From positions 1-57,334 of the forward strand of contig JACQDV010000011.1 in NCBI GenBank assembly GCA_016200915.1: a DNA stretch of 57,334 nt, read 5' to 3'. Position 1 is the first letter of the stretch, and every line of letters starts with the position of its first letter. This DNA comes from Sphingobacteriales bacterium (GTDB lineage: Bacteria; Bacteroidota; Bacteroidia; Chitinophagales; Chitinophagaceae). Both the position numbers and the translations under genes were made by a program. Below, piece after piece: positions 18,216 through 25,763 of this stretch. The notes beneath the pieces were generated by a model. That model saw nothing but the letters and a program-made list of their open reading frames with translations. It was not told the origin of the DNA and searched no databases.

Positions 18216-18848
18216 TTATTTTTTAGTGCTATCCGCAATAATAAAATTCAATGTATCCTTCGGTTCACCACAGCTAAGCATAGAACTTCCGTATTTAGGA
18301 TGCTTTGTTCCGAGATATGGATTATTGGATTCCACTTCTGTGCTCAGCCAGTTACCCGGTTTCTCATCATCAAAAGCCATCGGGCATTCCTGGAAATATA
18401 ATTTAGAAGCATCATAACGGATGGTGCGTAAGAAATCGTACAGGTTTTGAGAAACCATATTAAAGTCTTCTCTTTTCTTGGCAAGAGAAGTATCCGCCAT
18501 TAAACCAGTTACTTCAACTTTAATATTATCCAATGGACCTAAAGCAGATTCGTAAATGGCAGTGTCTTTCTGAATCTCCCCAATTTTCAAACTATCTAAA
18601 GCTATTTTTAATACAGCAGATGTTTTAGCAACAGCATCGGTATCCCAGTTCACAAATCCTTTGGTCATATCAAAATAAGCTGTCATTACTGTTTGCATAG
18701 ATTGATTAAATGTTTCGGAGTGTTTGCTCACTTTAATAGCTTCCAGTTTTTCATCCACTACGGGTTCTTTCTTTTTGTTGAAAAACAAAAACCAGGCAGC
18801 AGCGATAACGGCTATTAACAGTACGGGTATAACCATCTTTTTATTCAT
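18216..18848 (-). CDS. Membrane-anchored DUF3347 protein
   Basis: The start at 18848 (MNKKMVIPVLL) gives 210 residues with one N-terminal membrane anchor (about 5-24), followed by a periplasmic domain. The C-terminal signature with FQECPMAFDDEKPGNWLS, a NPYLG step and a closing SMLSCGE matches DUF3347, found in periplasmic proteins and at the ends of some copper/heavy-metal efflux components. The conserved Cys-Pro-Met and Cys-Gly-Glu suggest metal contact (inference). It precedes the TonB receptor by 10 bases, hinting at a shared metal-related task. A good promoter is at 18864-18892. Confidence 0.85.
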   Translation of the reverse strand: MNKKMVIPVLLIAVIAAAWFLFFNKKKEPVVDEKLEAIKVSKHSETFNQSMQTVMTAYFDMTKGFVNWDTDAVAKTSAVLKIALDSLKIGEIQKDTAIYESALGPLDNIKVEVTGLMADTSLAKKREDFNMVSQNLYDFLRTIRYDASKLYFQECPMAFDDEKPGNWLSTEVESNNPYLGTKHPKYGSSMLSCGEPKDTLNFIIADSTKK

Positions 18849-18863
18849 TGTAAAAAATTTCAG

Positions 18864-18892
18864 CAAAATTAAAACAAACCAACTTTGTACAA
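18864..18892 (-). promoter_or_regulatory. Bacteroidota-type promoter of the DUF3347-TonB operon
   Basis: On the minus strand TTG (18890-18892), an 18-base spacer and TAATTTTG (18864-18871) match the -33/-7 consensus of the Bacteroidota primary sigma factor. The -7 box ends 15 bases before the ATG at 18848. Confidence 0.65.
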
Positions 18893-18947
18893 TCGCTTAT
18901 TTTTGCGGACATTTTTAGGAAAGAAAGAAGTCGGAGGCCGGAAGTAT

Positions 18948-19062
18948 GATTGTTTGATGGCTGGATTGTTTGATTGTTGAAGGAGGATTTAAAAACAATC
19001 GAACAATCAATCCATCATAGAATAACCACAAACAACAAACCATAAACCACAAACTATAAATA
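18948..19062. repeat. Word-repeat tract upstream of the ABC-F gene
   Basis: The words GATTGTTTGAT and GGCTGGATTGTT at 18948-18978 are answered by inverted AACAATCGAACAATCAATCC at 18994-19013. Reiterated AAACCATAAACCACAAACT-type words then run up to the ATG. It is a low-complexity intergenic repeat of the same style as those at 5691, 41560, 48222 and 57110. Confidence 0.55.
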
Positions 19063-19065
19063 ATA

Positions 19066-21054
19066 ATGCTGGCAGGTTTTCAAAATATGACATTTGAGTT
19101 TGGCGCAAGGCCCATTGTGGAAGAAGCGAACTGGCATATTTATCCCGGTGAACGTATCGGGCTGATTGGTTATAATGGTTCCGGCAAATCCACTTTGCTG
19201 AAAGTGATGGTTGGTGAATATAGCCCCGGCAATGGCGAAGTGATCCGCAGCAAAAATACCAGCATTGGTTACCTGCATCAGGATTTATTGAGCTTTGATA
19301 CCAACGATTCTATTCTGCAGGTGGCAATGGGTGCTTTTGCAAGAGTATTACAATTAGAAAAGGAAATGGAAGAGCTGGGAAAAGAATTAGAAACAAATTA
19401 TCATGATGAAAAACTATTGCAGCTTTACACCGATAAGCTGCATGAAATAGACACACTGGATGGATACACCATTCATCATCGTACAGAAGAAGTGTTACAG
19501 GGATTGGGTTTTGCCAATGCTGATTTGCAAAGACCCTATAAAGAATTTAGTGGTGGGTGGAGAATGCGGGTTTTGCTGGCTAAGATGATTTTGCAACAAC
19601 CAGATCTGTTACTACTCGATGAACCTACTAACCATCTTGATCTGCCTTCTATTGAATGGTTAGAAAAATATTTGCAGCATTACCAGGGTTCGGTGATCAT
19701 TGTATCACACGATCGTTATTTCCTTGATAGAATGGTTACAAAAATTGTTGAGCTGTACCAGCAGCAATTACATATATATGGTGGCAACTATTCTTTTTAT
19801 GAAAAGGAAAAAGAGTTGCGTATGGATTTACAGCAACGGGCTTATGAGAATCAGCAGGAATATATCCGTCAGCAGGAACGTTTTATTGAACGCTTTAGAG
19901 CCAAAGCCACAAAAGCTGCAGCTGCTCAAAGTGCGATGAAACGATTGGACAAACTGGATAGAATTGAAGAAGCACATGCAGACAGACCGGAGATCAACAT
20001 CAACTTCCAGGTGGATGTTATACCGGGTAAGATCATTTGTACATTAAAAGATATTAGTAAAAGTTTTGGGCAGATAAAAATTGTTGAACATACTGATGCC
20101 GAAATAAATCGTGGCGATAAGATTGCATTGATTGGTGCTAATGGAAAAGGTAAATCTACCTTCCTAAGAATTATTGCCGGTGCAGAGCAATTTAGTGGTG
20201 ATCGTAAATGGGGACATAATGTTCAGGAAAGTTTTTATGCCCAGCACCAGTTGGAAGCGTTGAATGTAAACAATACCATTCTGGATGAGATGAAGCAATG
20301 CGGCAGTAAGAAAACTGAACAAGAATTAAGAAACCTGCTGGGTTGTTTTTTGTTTAGTGGTGATACTGTAGAAAAGAAGATCAAAGTGCTGAGTGGTGGT
20401 GAGAAAGCAAGAGTTGCGTTAGCTAAAACTATTATAAGCAAAGCAAACTTCTTAATACTGGATGAACCTACCAACCACCTTGATATTCTTTCAGTTGAAT
20501 TATTGATTGAAGCGTTGAATAAATATGCAGGCAGTTTGGTGCTGGTGAGTCACGATCGTTATTTCATCAGCAAAGTTGCTAACAAGATATGGGAGATCGA
20601 AGATTATCAGTTGAAAGAATTTGTTGGCCCTTATGATGAATATGTGGAGTGGAAAGAAAGAATGAAAGCGAAACAGGAACAAGTTACAGTTGATAATGGA
20701 AAGTTGAAAGTGGATAATAAGAAAGAGCAAGAGGTTATCACTGAAAAACCGGTAACGAGTAACCAACAACCAGTAACCAGTAACAAGCTAGTTATTAATA
20801 AAGAGCTGAAGAAAGAATTACAAAAGCAGCAACGTTTATTGCAGCAGGCTGAAGAAAAATTAACAAAGCTCACTGAAGAAAAAAATAAACTGGAAGCTTC
20901 TTTAAGCTCTCCTGAAACCTATTCTGATAAAAATAAATTCCTCGCTGCTGAAACAGCATACAAAAAAATCAGCAATGAGTTGATTACGATAAATAAAGAC
21001 TACGAGTCTCTCTTTGAAAAAGTGATGGAGCTGGAAGAAAAGATGAATAGCTGA
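19066..21054 (+). CDS. ABC-F family ATPase (ribosome-associated, Uup/YheS-like)
   Basis: A 662-residue soluble protein with two ABC domains and no membrane segments, the mark of ABC-F translation factors that act at the ribosomal E site. The first cassette has Walker A GYNGSGKST, signature SGGWRMRV and Walker B LLLLDEPTNHLD. A linker rich in Arg, Gln and Ala (about 245-305) leads to the second cassette with GANGKGKST, LSGGEKARV and LDEPTNHLD. A C-terminal coiled coil (about 580-662) follows. Residues about 541-574 are a low-complexity insert encoded by DNA resembling the intergenic word repeats. Antibiotic protection cannot be inferred; a housekeeping role is likelier. Confidence 0.93.
   Translation: MLAGFQNMTFEFGARPIVEEANWHIYPGERIGLIGYNGSGKSTLLKVMVGEYSPGNGEVIRSKNTSIGYLHQDLLSFDTNDSILQVAMGAFARVLQLEKEMEELGKELETNYHDEKLLQLYTDKLHEIDTLDGYTIHHRTEEVLQGLGFANADLQRPYKEFSGGWRMRVLLAKMILQQPDLLLLDEPTNHLDLPSIEWLEKYLQHYQGSVIIVSHDRYFLDRMVTKIVELYQQQLHIYGGNYSFYEKEKELRMDLQQRAYENQQEYIRQQERFIERFRAKATKAAAAQSAMKRLDKLDRIEEAHADRPEININFQVDVIPGKIICTLKDISKSFGQIKIVEHTDAEINRGDKIALIGANGKGKSTFLRIIAGAEQFSGDRKWGHNVQESFYAQHQLEALNVNNTILDEMKQCGSKKTEQELRNLLGCFLFSGDTVEKKIKVLSGGEKARVALAKTIISKANFLILDEPTNHLDILSVELLIEALNKYAGSLVLVSHDRYFISKVANKIWEIEDYQLKEFVGPYDEYVEWKERMKAKQEQVTVDNGKLKVDNKKEQEVITEKPVTSNQQPVTSNKLVINKELKKELQKQQRLLQQAEEKLTKLTEEKNKLEASLSSPETYSDKNKFLAAETAYKKISNELITINKDYESLFEKVMELEEKMNS
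20689..20785 (+). repeat. Intergenic-type word repeat inside the ABC-F coding sequence
   Basis: The bases GTTGATAATGGAAAGTTGAA and its variant AAAGTGGATAATAA are followed, after about 30 bases, by GGTAACGAGTAACC, AACAACCAGTAACC and AGTAACA. The same word style occurs between genes elsewhere in the window. It stays in frame and codes for Asn/Thr/Val/Lys-rich residues between the second cassette and the coiled coil. Confidence 0.55.
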
Positions 21055-21078
21055 TTTGCCTTCTTACATTATGGATAA

Positions 21079-21135
21079 AAAAATGCCATCCCTAAGAATA
21101 GGGACGGCTTATACCTATAAGAGAACCAACAAAAA
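21079..21135 (-). repeat. 57-bp direct repeat, copy 1 (terminator-bearing)
   Basis: This 57-base sequence is repeated without mismatch at 21488-21544. It holds a 9-bp hairpin (21085-21093 with 21100-21108, one G-U-type pair) followed on the minus strand by a T-run, and a second small palindrome CTTATA-CC-TATAAG. It lies about 45 bases downstream of the 46-residue mini-gene and is probably its terminator. Confidence 0.85.
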
Positions 21136-21179
21136 AACTTGAAATATTTTTAGAAGTATTTACAATTTTATGCTGTTTG

Positions 21180-21320
21180 CTATTTTATGTTTTCTGATAG
21201 TACAGCAGCAGAGAGATTAATTGCTGTATTATTTGCAAAAGATTTTCTGCTTAAAAAAATAGATATTACCAGCAGTACATAAATAATATAGAACTTGCGC
21301 TTTGTAAAATTCATTTTCAT
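21180..21320 (-). CDS. 46-residue signal-peptide-only paralogue
   Basis: A short frame beginning MKMNFTKRKFYIIYVLLV and continuing ISIFLSRKSFA, nearly identical to the signal peptide of the T9SS protein at 22356-23645 (MKTNLTQRKFYIIYALLV...SRKAFA). After the predicted cleavage site only about 17 residues remain (NNTAINLSAAVLSENIK) before a TAG. A conserved leader element lies upstream (21404-21445) and a terminator repeat downstream. It is either a decayed gene copy or a tiny exported peptide; the intact leader and terminator keep the second option open. Confidence 0.6.
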   Translation of the reverse strand: MKMNFTKRKFYIIYVLLVISIFLSRKSFANNTAINLSAAVLSENIK

Positions 21321-21403
21321 ATGCGGCACTTTAATTTTTGAAAATATTTTTAACCCTCTGTATTTGTTTTATACATTACGATCAAAAGATCATTAGCGTT
21401 TTT

Positions 21404-21445
21404 CTTACAGGAGATTATAAATGTTTACTTCGAAGGATAATGAAG
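21404..21445 (-). promoter_or_regulatory. Shared leader element, copy 1
   Basis: One of three related blocks (also 22041-22083 and 23747-23788) with the plus-strand pattern CTTACA(A)GGAGATTAT, then ACTTCGAAGGAT and GAAG. It lies about 85 bases upstream of the mini-gene start. Conservation in front of three different coding sequences points to a transcriptional or leader function. Confidence 0.6.
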
Positions 21446-21487
21446 AGTATGACTGGTCTCTTATACAAAAAAATCAAAATAAGTTTT

Positions 21488-21544
21488 AAAAATGCCATCC
21501 CTAAGAATAGGGACGGCTTATACCTATAAGAGAACCAACAAAAA
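21488..21544 (-). repeat. 57-bp direct repeat, copy 2 (terminator-bearing)
   Basis: Identical to copy 1 over 57 bases. It begins 14 bases after the stop of the 21559-21963 gene on the minus strand, in terminator position, and carries the same GCCRTCCCT hairpin with a following T-run. Confidence 0.85.
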
Positions 21545-21558
21545 GCCTTAAATCTGTT

Positions 21559-21963
21559 TTAATCCGGATTCACGGATCTGATAATTCCAGTATAATAAAC
21601 TTCACCGGCAGCATTAATTTGCTTTATCCGGTAATACATTTTTTTTCTTTGCTTAAGTGGGTTATCGCCAAACTCAAAATAGTAATGCTGGTTAGTAGTG
21701 GGTTTTGGACCAAGCACTGTGGCGATCGTTTTAAAGTCAATACTGTCAGCACTTCTTTGCACTTCATAATAAACAGTAGGTAAATCCTGATCTGCTTCCC
21801 AGGCAATTATATTTTTACCTGCTGCAGGTCTTACTGAAATGAATTTAAGTTTAGGTAAAATTGAATCTCCGGTTGTGGCTGGCGTCAGCATTCGGAATGC
21901 GAAAGATGAAAAGCTGAGCAGCAATAGTGCAATCACAATAATTGTTACTATCATTATTTTCAT
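21559..21963 (-). CDS. Short exported protein with FN3-like module, no sorting domain
   Basis: The start at 21963 (MKIMIVTIIVIALL) gives 134 residues: one N-terminal hydrophobic segment (about 2-22) and one beta module. The module reads YYEVQRSADSIDFKTIATVLG ... KMYYRIKQINAAGEVYYTGII and aligns with the YYTIERSQDGKNFTAIGMIL ... IYYRVKQSDVDGKSTYSPI part of the next gene. The module normally precedes a T9SS sorting domain, but here the protein ends right after it. It is therefore a truncated relative, perhaps periplasmic or membrane-anchored. The shared leader element and 57-bp terminator repeat flank it. Confidence 0.75.
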   Translation of the reverse strand: MKIMIVTIIVIALLLLSFSSFAFRMLTPATTGDSILPKLKFISVRPAAGKNIIAWEADQDLPTVYYEVQRSADSIDFKTIATVLGPKPTTNQHYYFEFGDNPLKQRKKMYYRIKQINAAGEVYYTGIIRSVNPD

Positions 21964-21983
21964 TTGGTACGTTATCAAAATCC

Positions 21984-22355
21984 TATAAAAAAAAATTCTT
22001 AAACCCTGCCATATTAAAAGCAGGCAACATGCTGGTTTTTACTACAAGGAGATGTTAACAGGGGAATTTACAAAGGATAGAAGAAGGTCTTTAAGGAGTG
22101 CTTATTGAGAGAGATTTACTGAGGAAATCTTTTCAATAAGGCCGTGTTATTCAGAGTGCTAATTTATAAAATCGTTTTTTCTTTTCATAATAATTCCCTC
22201 TTTTTTATTTGAAAAACTGCAACAGGAACGGGCTTCTTTATTATCACATCTAATAGTTTTTTTAATTGTTCCAGGCTCATTTTTGTTGTTTAAATGGGTG
22301 TATAAAATGCTTTCGTTTAAATTATAAAAGGTGTTTTTAAAGTTAGCAACGGTCA
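21984..22355. other. Gene-poor gap between the FN3-like gene and the T9SS gene
   Basis: About 370 bases. It holds leader element copy 2 and, further upstream, a hairpin-prone region. A 65-codon minus-strand frame (22159-22356) overlaps the T9SS stop by one base but has no recognisable features and is not accepted as a gene. Confidence 0.5.
22041..22083 (-). promoter_or_regulatory. Shared leader element, copy 2
   Basis: Plus-strand ACTACAAGGAGATGTTAACA, then GGGGAATTTACAAAGGATAG and AAG. It lies about 80 bases upstream of the 21963 start. It aligns with copies at 21404 and 23747; further similarity (AAGGAG and GAGAG words) continues upstream. Confidence 0.6.
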
Positions 22356-23645
22356 TTAATTTTTCATCAGCTTTGTTTGTTCAGCAACTTCACCATTGAT
22401 TGTTACAGCTACTACATACATTCCTTTTGGCAATGAACCCAGGTTATTAATAGCTACACTGTTAAAACCTTTACTAACACTGCTTGCTTTGTTAACCACC
22501 ATCTGACCATTCATATTAACCACTCTGATATTCATCGTTCCACTAACTTCTGACATATACTTTACCGTAATGTTGTCAACAAAAGGATTAGGGTTCACCT
22601 GGATCATGTTTTGTTTCTGAGAAAGTTTAACTGAACGAATCGGGCTGTAAGTGCTTTTACCATCAACGTCTGATTGCTTTACACGGTAGTAGATCGTTTT
22701 TGAAACATCCACACCTTTTAAATTGTCTTTATATTCATAAGTCTTGCGAATAGAAGAGTTCATTGAACCTAATATCATACCGATAGCTGTAAAGTTTTTA
22801 CCGTCCTGGCTTCTTTCAATTGTATAATACTCATTATTCAGCTCCATTTCTGTTACCCAGTTCAGGTTCACTTTAGAATTATTTTCAGCATATGCATTGA
22901 AATAGCTTAAAACGATAGGCAAAGAACCTGCTGCCGAATAATTGAACTTTTTAAAGTAAATACTTGCCTGTCTGTCAGTTTGCTTATTAGATTTATTATT
23001 TACTCCTGTTCTGATAGAGAAACTCGAAACCAGGGTATTGGTAACAGTATACATTACTGTTTTAGCACTGGTATCCCGTCCTGGATAATCAACAGCGCCT
23101 GTATTTGTAGCTGTAATCCACGAACCCGAAGTTGTAACAGCTATTTGATTTCCATTAAGGGTTGAAAGGTTTAATGCATTTTTACCTAAATCCATTGCAT
23201 CCCACTCATATAAAGGATTACCTTGTCCGTCATTATTAGCGATGCCATCAATATCTATAGCAGTTGCAGATAATGCAGGCATTATAAAAGGTATATTAGT
23301 TCCTGTCACAAAAAGATCGACTTTCATTTCAAGATAACCATCAGTTTTAGGGTCTATACGAAGCGTAGGTTGAATTGCTTCATCATAACCAGATACATCA
23401 TCAACTATTACTACACTTATGCCAGAAGAAATTTTAGAGTATTTAACAGTTGCATCAACACCCACCATTACATTTTTAAATTTGTAAATTGCTCCTTCCT
23501 TTTTATCAGTAGTAGCAGCGGTAGTTAACGTTCCGTTTTTGAAAGATAAATCAGGTTGTGCAAAAGCTTTTCTGCTTAAGAAAATAGATAACACTAACAG
23601 TGCATAAATAATATAAAACTTTCGTTGTGTTAAATTCGTTTTCAT
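22356..23645 (-). CDS. T9SS-secreted protein with type A sorting domain
   Basis: The start at 23645 (MKTNLTQRKFYIIYALLV) gives 429 residues with a signal peptide (about 1-29, ending AFA). An N-terminal beta domain of about 210 residues (QPDLSFKNGTLTTAATT onward) is of unknown function and typical of extracellular structural proteins. A fibronectin-III-like module (about 245-345, NLNWVTEMELNNEYYTIERS) and a sorting domain (about 350-429: VNPNPFVDNITV, MNIRVVNMNGQMVV, LPKGMYVVAVTING) follow. The longer frame to 23723 lacks a signal-like start. The 5' end is duplicated in the mini-gene at 21180. Confidence 0.88.
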   Translation of the reverse strand: MKTNLTQRKFYIIYALLVLSIFLSRKAFAQPDLSFKNGTLTTAATTDKKEGAIYKFKNVMVGVDATVKYSKISSGISVVIVDDVSGYDEAIQPTLRIDPKTDGYLEMKVDLFVTGTNIPFIMPALSATAIDIDGIANNDGQGNPLYEWDAMDLGKNALNLSTLNGNQIAVTTSGSWITATNTGAVDYPGRDTSAKTVMYTVTNTLVSSFSIRTGVNNKSNKQTDRQASIYFKKFNYSAAGSLPIVLSYFNAYAENNSKVNLNWVTEMELNNEYYTIERSQDGKNFTAIGMILGSMNSSIRKTYEYKDNLKGVDVSKTIYYRVKQSDVDGKSTYSPIRSVKLSQKQNMIQVNPNPFVDNITVKYMSEVSGTMNIRVVNMNGQMVVNKASSVSKGFNSVAINNLGSLPKGMYVVAVTINGEVAEQTKLMKN

Positions 23646-23746
23646 TTGGGTACTTTTTGTTGGTGATGAAAAACGATCTACACAGAATTTGGATGTCAGG
23701 CTATTTAGCCCCGGACATTTCAAGGGATACAGAATACTAAGTTCTT

Positions 23747-23788
23747 CTTACAAGGAGATTATTACGGAGAATTTCGAAGGATTGGAAG
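23747..23788 (-). promoter_or_regulatory. Shared leader element, copy 3
   Basis: Plus-strand CTTACAAGGAGATTATTACG, then GAGAATTTCGAAGGATTGGA and AG. It lies about 105 bases upstream of the T9SS gene start and is the best match to the three-copy consensus. Confidence 0.6.
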
Positions 23789-23958
23789 TAAAAACCCTAC
23801 GTGTAAATGTGAATTTTACCCGTTTGAGTTATTAATTGAACCCGACTTATTAAAGGAGAATAAATAACGAGGGAGAGTTTATTTCCTGTTAGTTCTCATT
23901 AAATAGGTACGAATTAATTACACAACAAAAATATAATGCAGATTTTGACTATGCAAGC

Positions 23959-23980
23959 TTTTCGTCGAATTTTCGTCGAA
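23959..23980. repeat. Perfect 11-bp tandem repeat TTTTCGTCGAA
   Basis: Two adjacent identical copies, each with a TTCGNCGAA near-palindrome, in the gap upstream of the T9SS gene. This could be a double binding site for a regulator. Confidence 0.5.
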
Positions 23981-24086
23981 AGAAAAATTCTATCCTTGAA
24001 AATCAATGCATTTATATACCGGTAAGCAAACGGAAATTTATTAAACTTAAAAAAAGAATCGCTCTTTCCATCTTTAATTACCTAAT

Positions 24087-25502
24087 CTATACTTTAATTT
24101 TTTTCCATTTACCCCGTTTAAATAAAAGAATCGCTACAACAGCAAGAACAGATTCAGCAAAACTTATTGCAATATAAACACCCGATGGTCCCCGATGCCA
24201 ATACTTAGCCAGCAGATATGCTACCGGAATTTGTATTCCCCAAAAAATAAACAAGTTCAATATAGTTGGAGTCATTGTATCGCCTGCCCCGTTAAATGCC
24301 TGGGAAATTACCATTCCATAGGCAAAGAATAAATAGCCGACTGATAAAAAACGTAAACATTCTTTACCGGTGCTTACTACTAATGTATCACTTGTAAAGA
24401 AACGCATAAGATTTTCTCCAATGAGAAAAAATATGATCCCAACTAATACAAAAAACAACGAAGTGATGAATGCGGTACGCCAAATCGATTTTTCTGCTCT
24501 TTCCGGTAATGCCGCTCCTAAATTTTGTCCCACTAATGTTGCCGCAGCATTAGCCATTCCCCATGCCGGTAACAAAGTAAAAATGCAAATGCGTATAGCC
24601 GTACCGTAGCCGTCTACAATTCTGCTGTCGCCCGATTCAGCAATGATCTTATTTAAAAATATCCAGCTGCAGGAACCAATAATAAATTGCCCCATCCCTC
24701 CTGCTGATATTTTAAACAGTTGTTTTATAATATCCCAGTTGGCTTTAAAATGTTTGGCATAAACTCTTACCAATCCATTGCCTTTAAATAAAAAATATAA
24801 CTGGTATATCACCCCTATACCTCTGCCAATACTGGTAGCTACACCAGCACCATTTACACCCAGTTTTGGAAATGGTCCAATACCAAGTATAAACAACGGA
24901 TCGAGAATTATATTGATGATATTGGCAATCCACAAAGCTCTCATCGCTACAGCAGCATCGCCTGCTCCACGGAACACCGCATTATTCACAAATAAAAGCA
25001 TGATCACAATGTTAGTTCCTAACATAATTTGCGGGAAGTGATAACCTGTTTCGATTGCTTCTTTTTGAGCTCCCATAAATCCTAATAATTCTTTAGGAAA
25101 TCCTATTCCAATTATACTGATGATAACAGAAAAACCTAAACAGATCAATATAGCCTGCGAGGCAATTTCACCGGCTGCTTCAAAATTCTTTTCTCCTGCT
25201 CTCCGGGCAATCATGGCTGTTACACCCATGGATAATCCCCAGGCAACAGAATAGAGAATGGTCAAAACTGATTCCGTAAGAATAACCGTTGCCACTGCAT
25301 GTGGCCCAACTTTATTAACGAAGTATATATCAACTATTGCAAATAAAGATTCCAATGCCATTTCCATTACCATAGGAACTGCTAATAGAAATATCGCTTT
25401 ATCAATACTGCCGGTAGTAAAATCTTTTACTTCACCTTTAATTGCCTGCTTAAATAGTTTAAATAAAGAAAGTTTATGTGTTGTGCTGGTTGAACTCGTC
25501 AT
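24087..25502 (-). CDS. MATE family efflux transporter
   Basis: A 471-residue inner-membrane protein with about twelve hydrophobic segments in two similar halves, the MATE/NorM layout. Family-typical blocks include AIFLLAVPMVMEMALESLF near the start, SVAWGLSMGVTAMIARRAGE in the first half, and the related ANAAATLVGQNLGAALPERA in the second half. Such carriers export drugs or metabolites in exchange for Na+ or H+; the substrate cannot be told. The N-terminus has an additional polar stretch of about 30 residues. The gene is alone, with no adjacent regulator. The ATG at 25502 fits the first hydrophobic segment well. Confidence 0.92.
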   Translation of the reverse strand: MTSSTSTTHKLSLFKLFKQAIKGEVKDFTTGSIDKAIFLLAVPMVMEMALESLFAIVDIYFVNKVGPHAVATVILTESVLTILYSVAWGLSMGVTAMIARRAGEKNFEAAGEIASQAILICLGFSVIISIIGIGFPKELLGFMGAQKEAIETGYHFPQIMLGTNIVIMLLFVNNAVFRGAGDAAVAMRALWIANIINIILDPLFILGIGPFPKLGVNGAGVATSIGRGIGVIYQLYFLFKGNGLVRVYAKHFKANWDIIKQLFKISAGGMGQFIIGSCSWIFLNKIIAESGDSRIVDGYGTAIRICIFTLLPAWGMANAAATLVGQNLGAALPERAEKSIWRTAFITSLFFVLVGIIFFLIGENLMRFFTSDTLVVSTGKECLRFLSVGYLFFAYGMVISQAFNGAGDTMTPTILNLFIFWGIQIPVAYLLAKYWHRGPSGVYIAISFAESVLAVVAILLFKRGKWKKIKV

Positions 25503-25763
25503 TTGATAAAATTAATTTTTAAAAAGAAAATAAAATGTCCGCTCTGCAACTGAAATGAACAGTGATGATTGATAAAATGCTTAAGACTGGCGGGAATAAA
25601 TGAGCAGGACCACCTGGTCCCTGCAAAACTTCTTAAGCGTAATTAAACTTTCATATTCAAAAAATAAGAGAACACAAAGAAAAGGAAATACTTTCAAACT
25701 GGAAAACCTGCCTTTTACCAGTAGTATTATTTTGTGATTTACCATTATATTTGCAGCCCAAAT
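25503..25763. other. Gap between the MATE gene and the tRNA locus
   Basis: About 260 bases without a gene on either strand. Minus-strand frames that cross it are antisense to the tRNA region and are not accepted. It contains the MATE leader and, at its right end, the tRNA -7 box. Confidence 0.6.
25746..25753 (+). promoter_or_regulatory. -7 box TATATTTG before the tRNA locus
   Basis: TATATTTG matches TAnnTTTG and ends 10 bases before the fossil tRNA, so the transcript would cover the fossil and then the intact tRNA-Arg. A TTTG lies upstream, but at a spacing (11 bases) too short to be a standard -33 box. Confidence 0.5.

Larger units (their letters stand above)
23646..24086. other. Long leader and gap between the T9SS gene and the MATE gene
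   Basis: About 440 bases without a gene. It carries leader element copy 3 (23747-23788) and an 11-base perfect tandem repeat TTTTCGTCGAA at 23959-23980. No convincing TAnnTTTG box was found at a close distance, so the T9SS transcript probably starts well upstream of its ATG. Confidence 0.5.

Noticed and set aside
18206-18238. Longer start of the TonB receptor
   Set aside because: It overlaps the DUF3347 gene, and the signal peptide fits the later ATG.
18898-18905. Plus-strand TATTTTTG as an ABC-F promoter
   Set aside because: It lies 160 bases before the gene, with a TTTG only 10 bases away; the match may be chance in AT-rich DNA.
21338-21529. 63-codon plus-strand frame
   Set aside because: It runs antisense through leader element copy 1 and repeat copy 2, with no protein-like features.
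22159-22356. 65-codon minus-strand frame overlapping the T9SS stop
   Set aside because: Composition is irregular (Lys/Asn/Cys-rich), with no signal, membrane segment or recognisable family; it occupies the leader region of the next gene.
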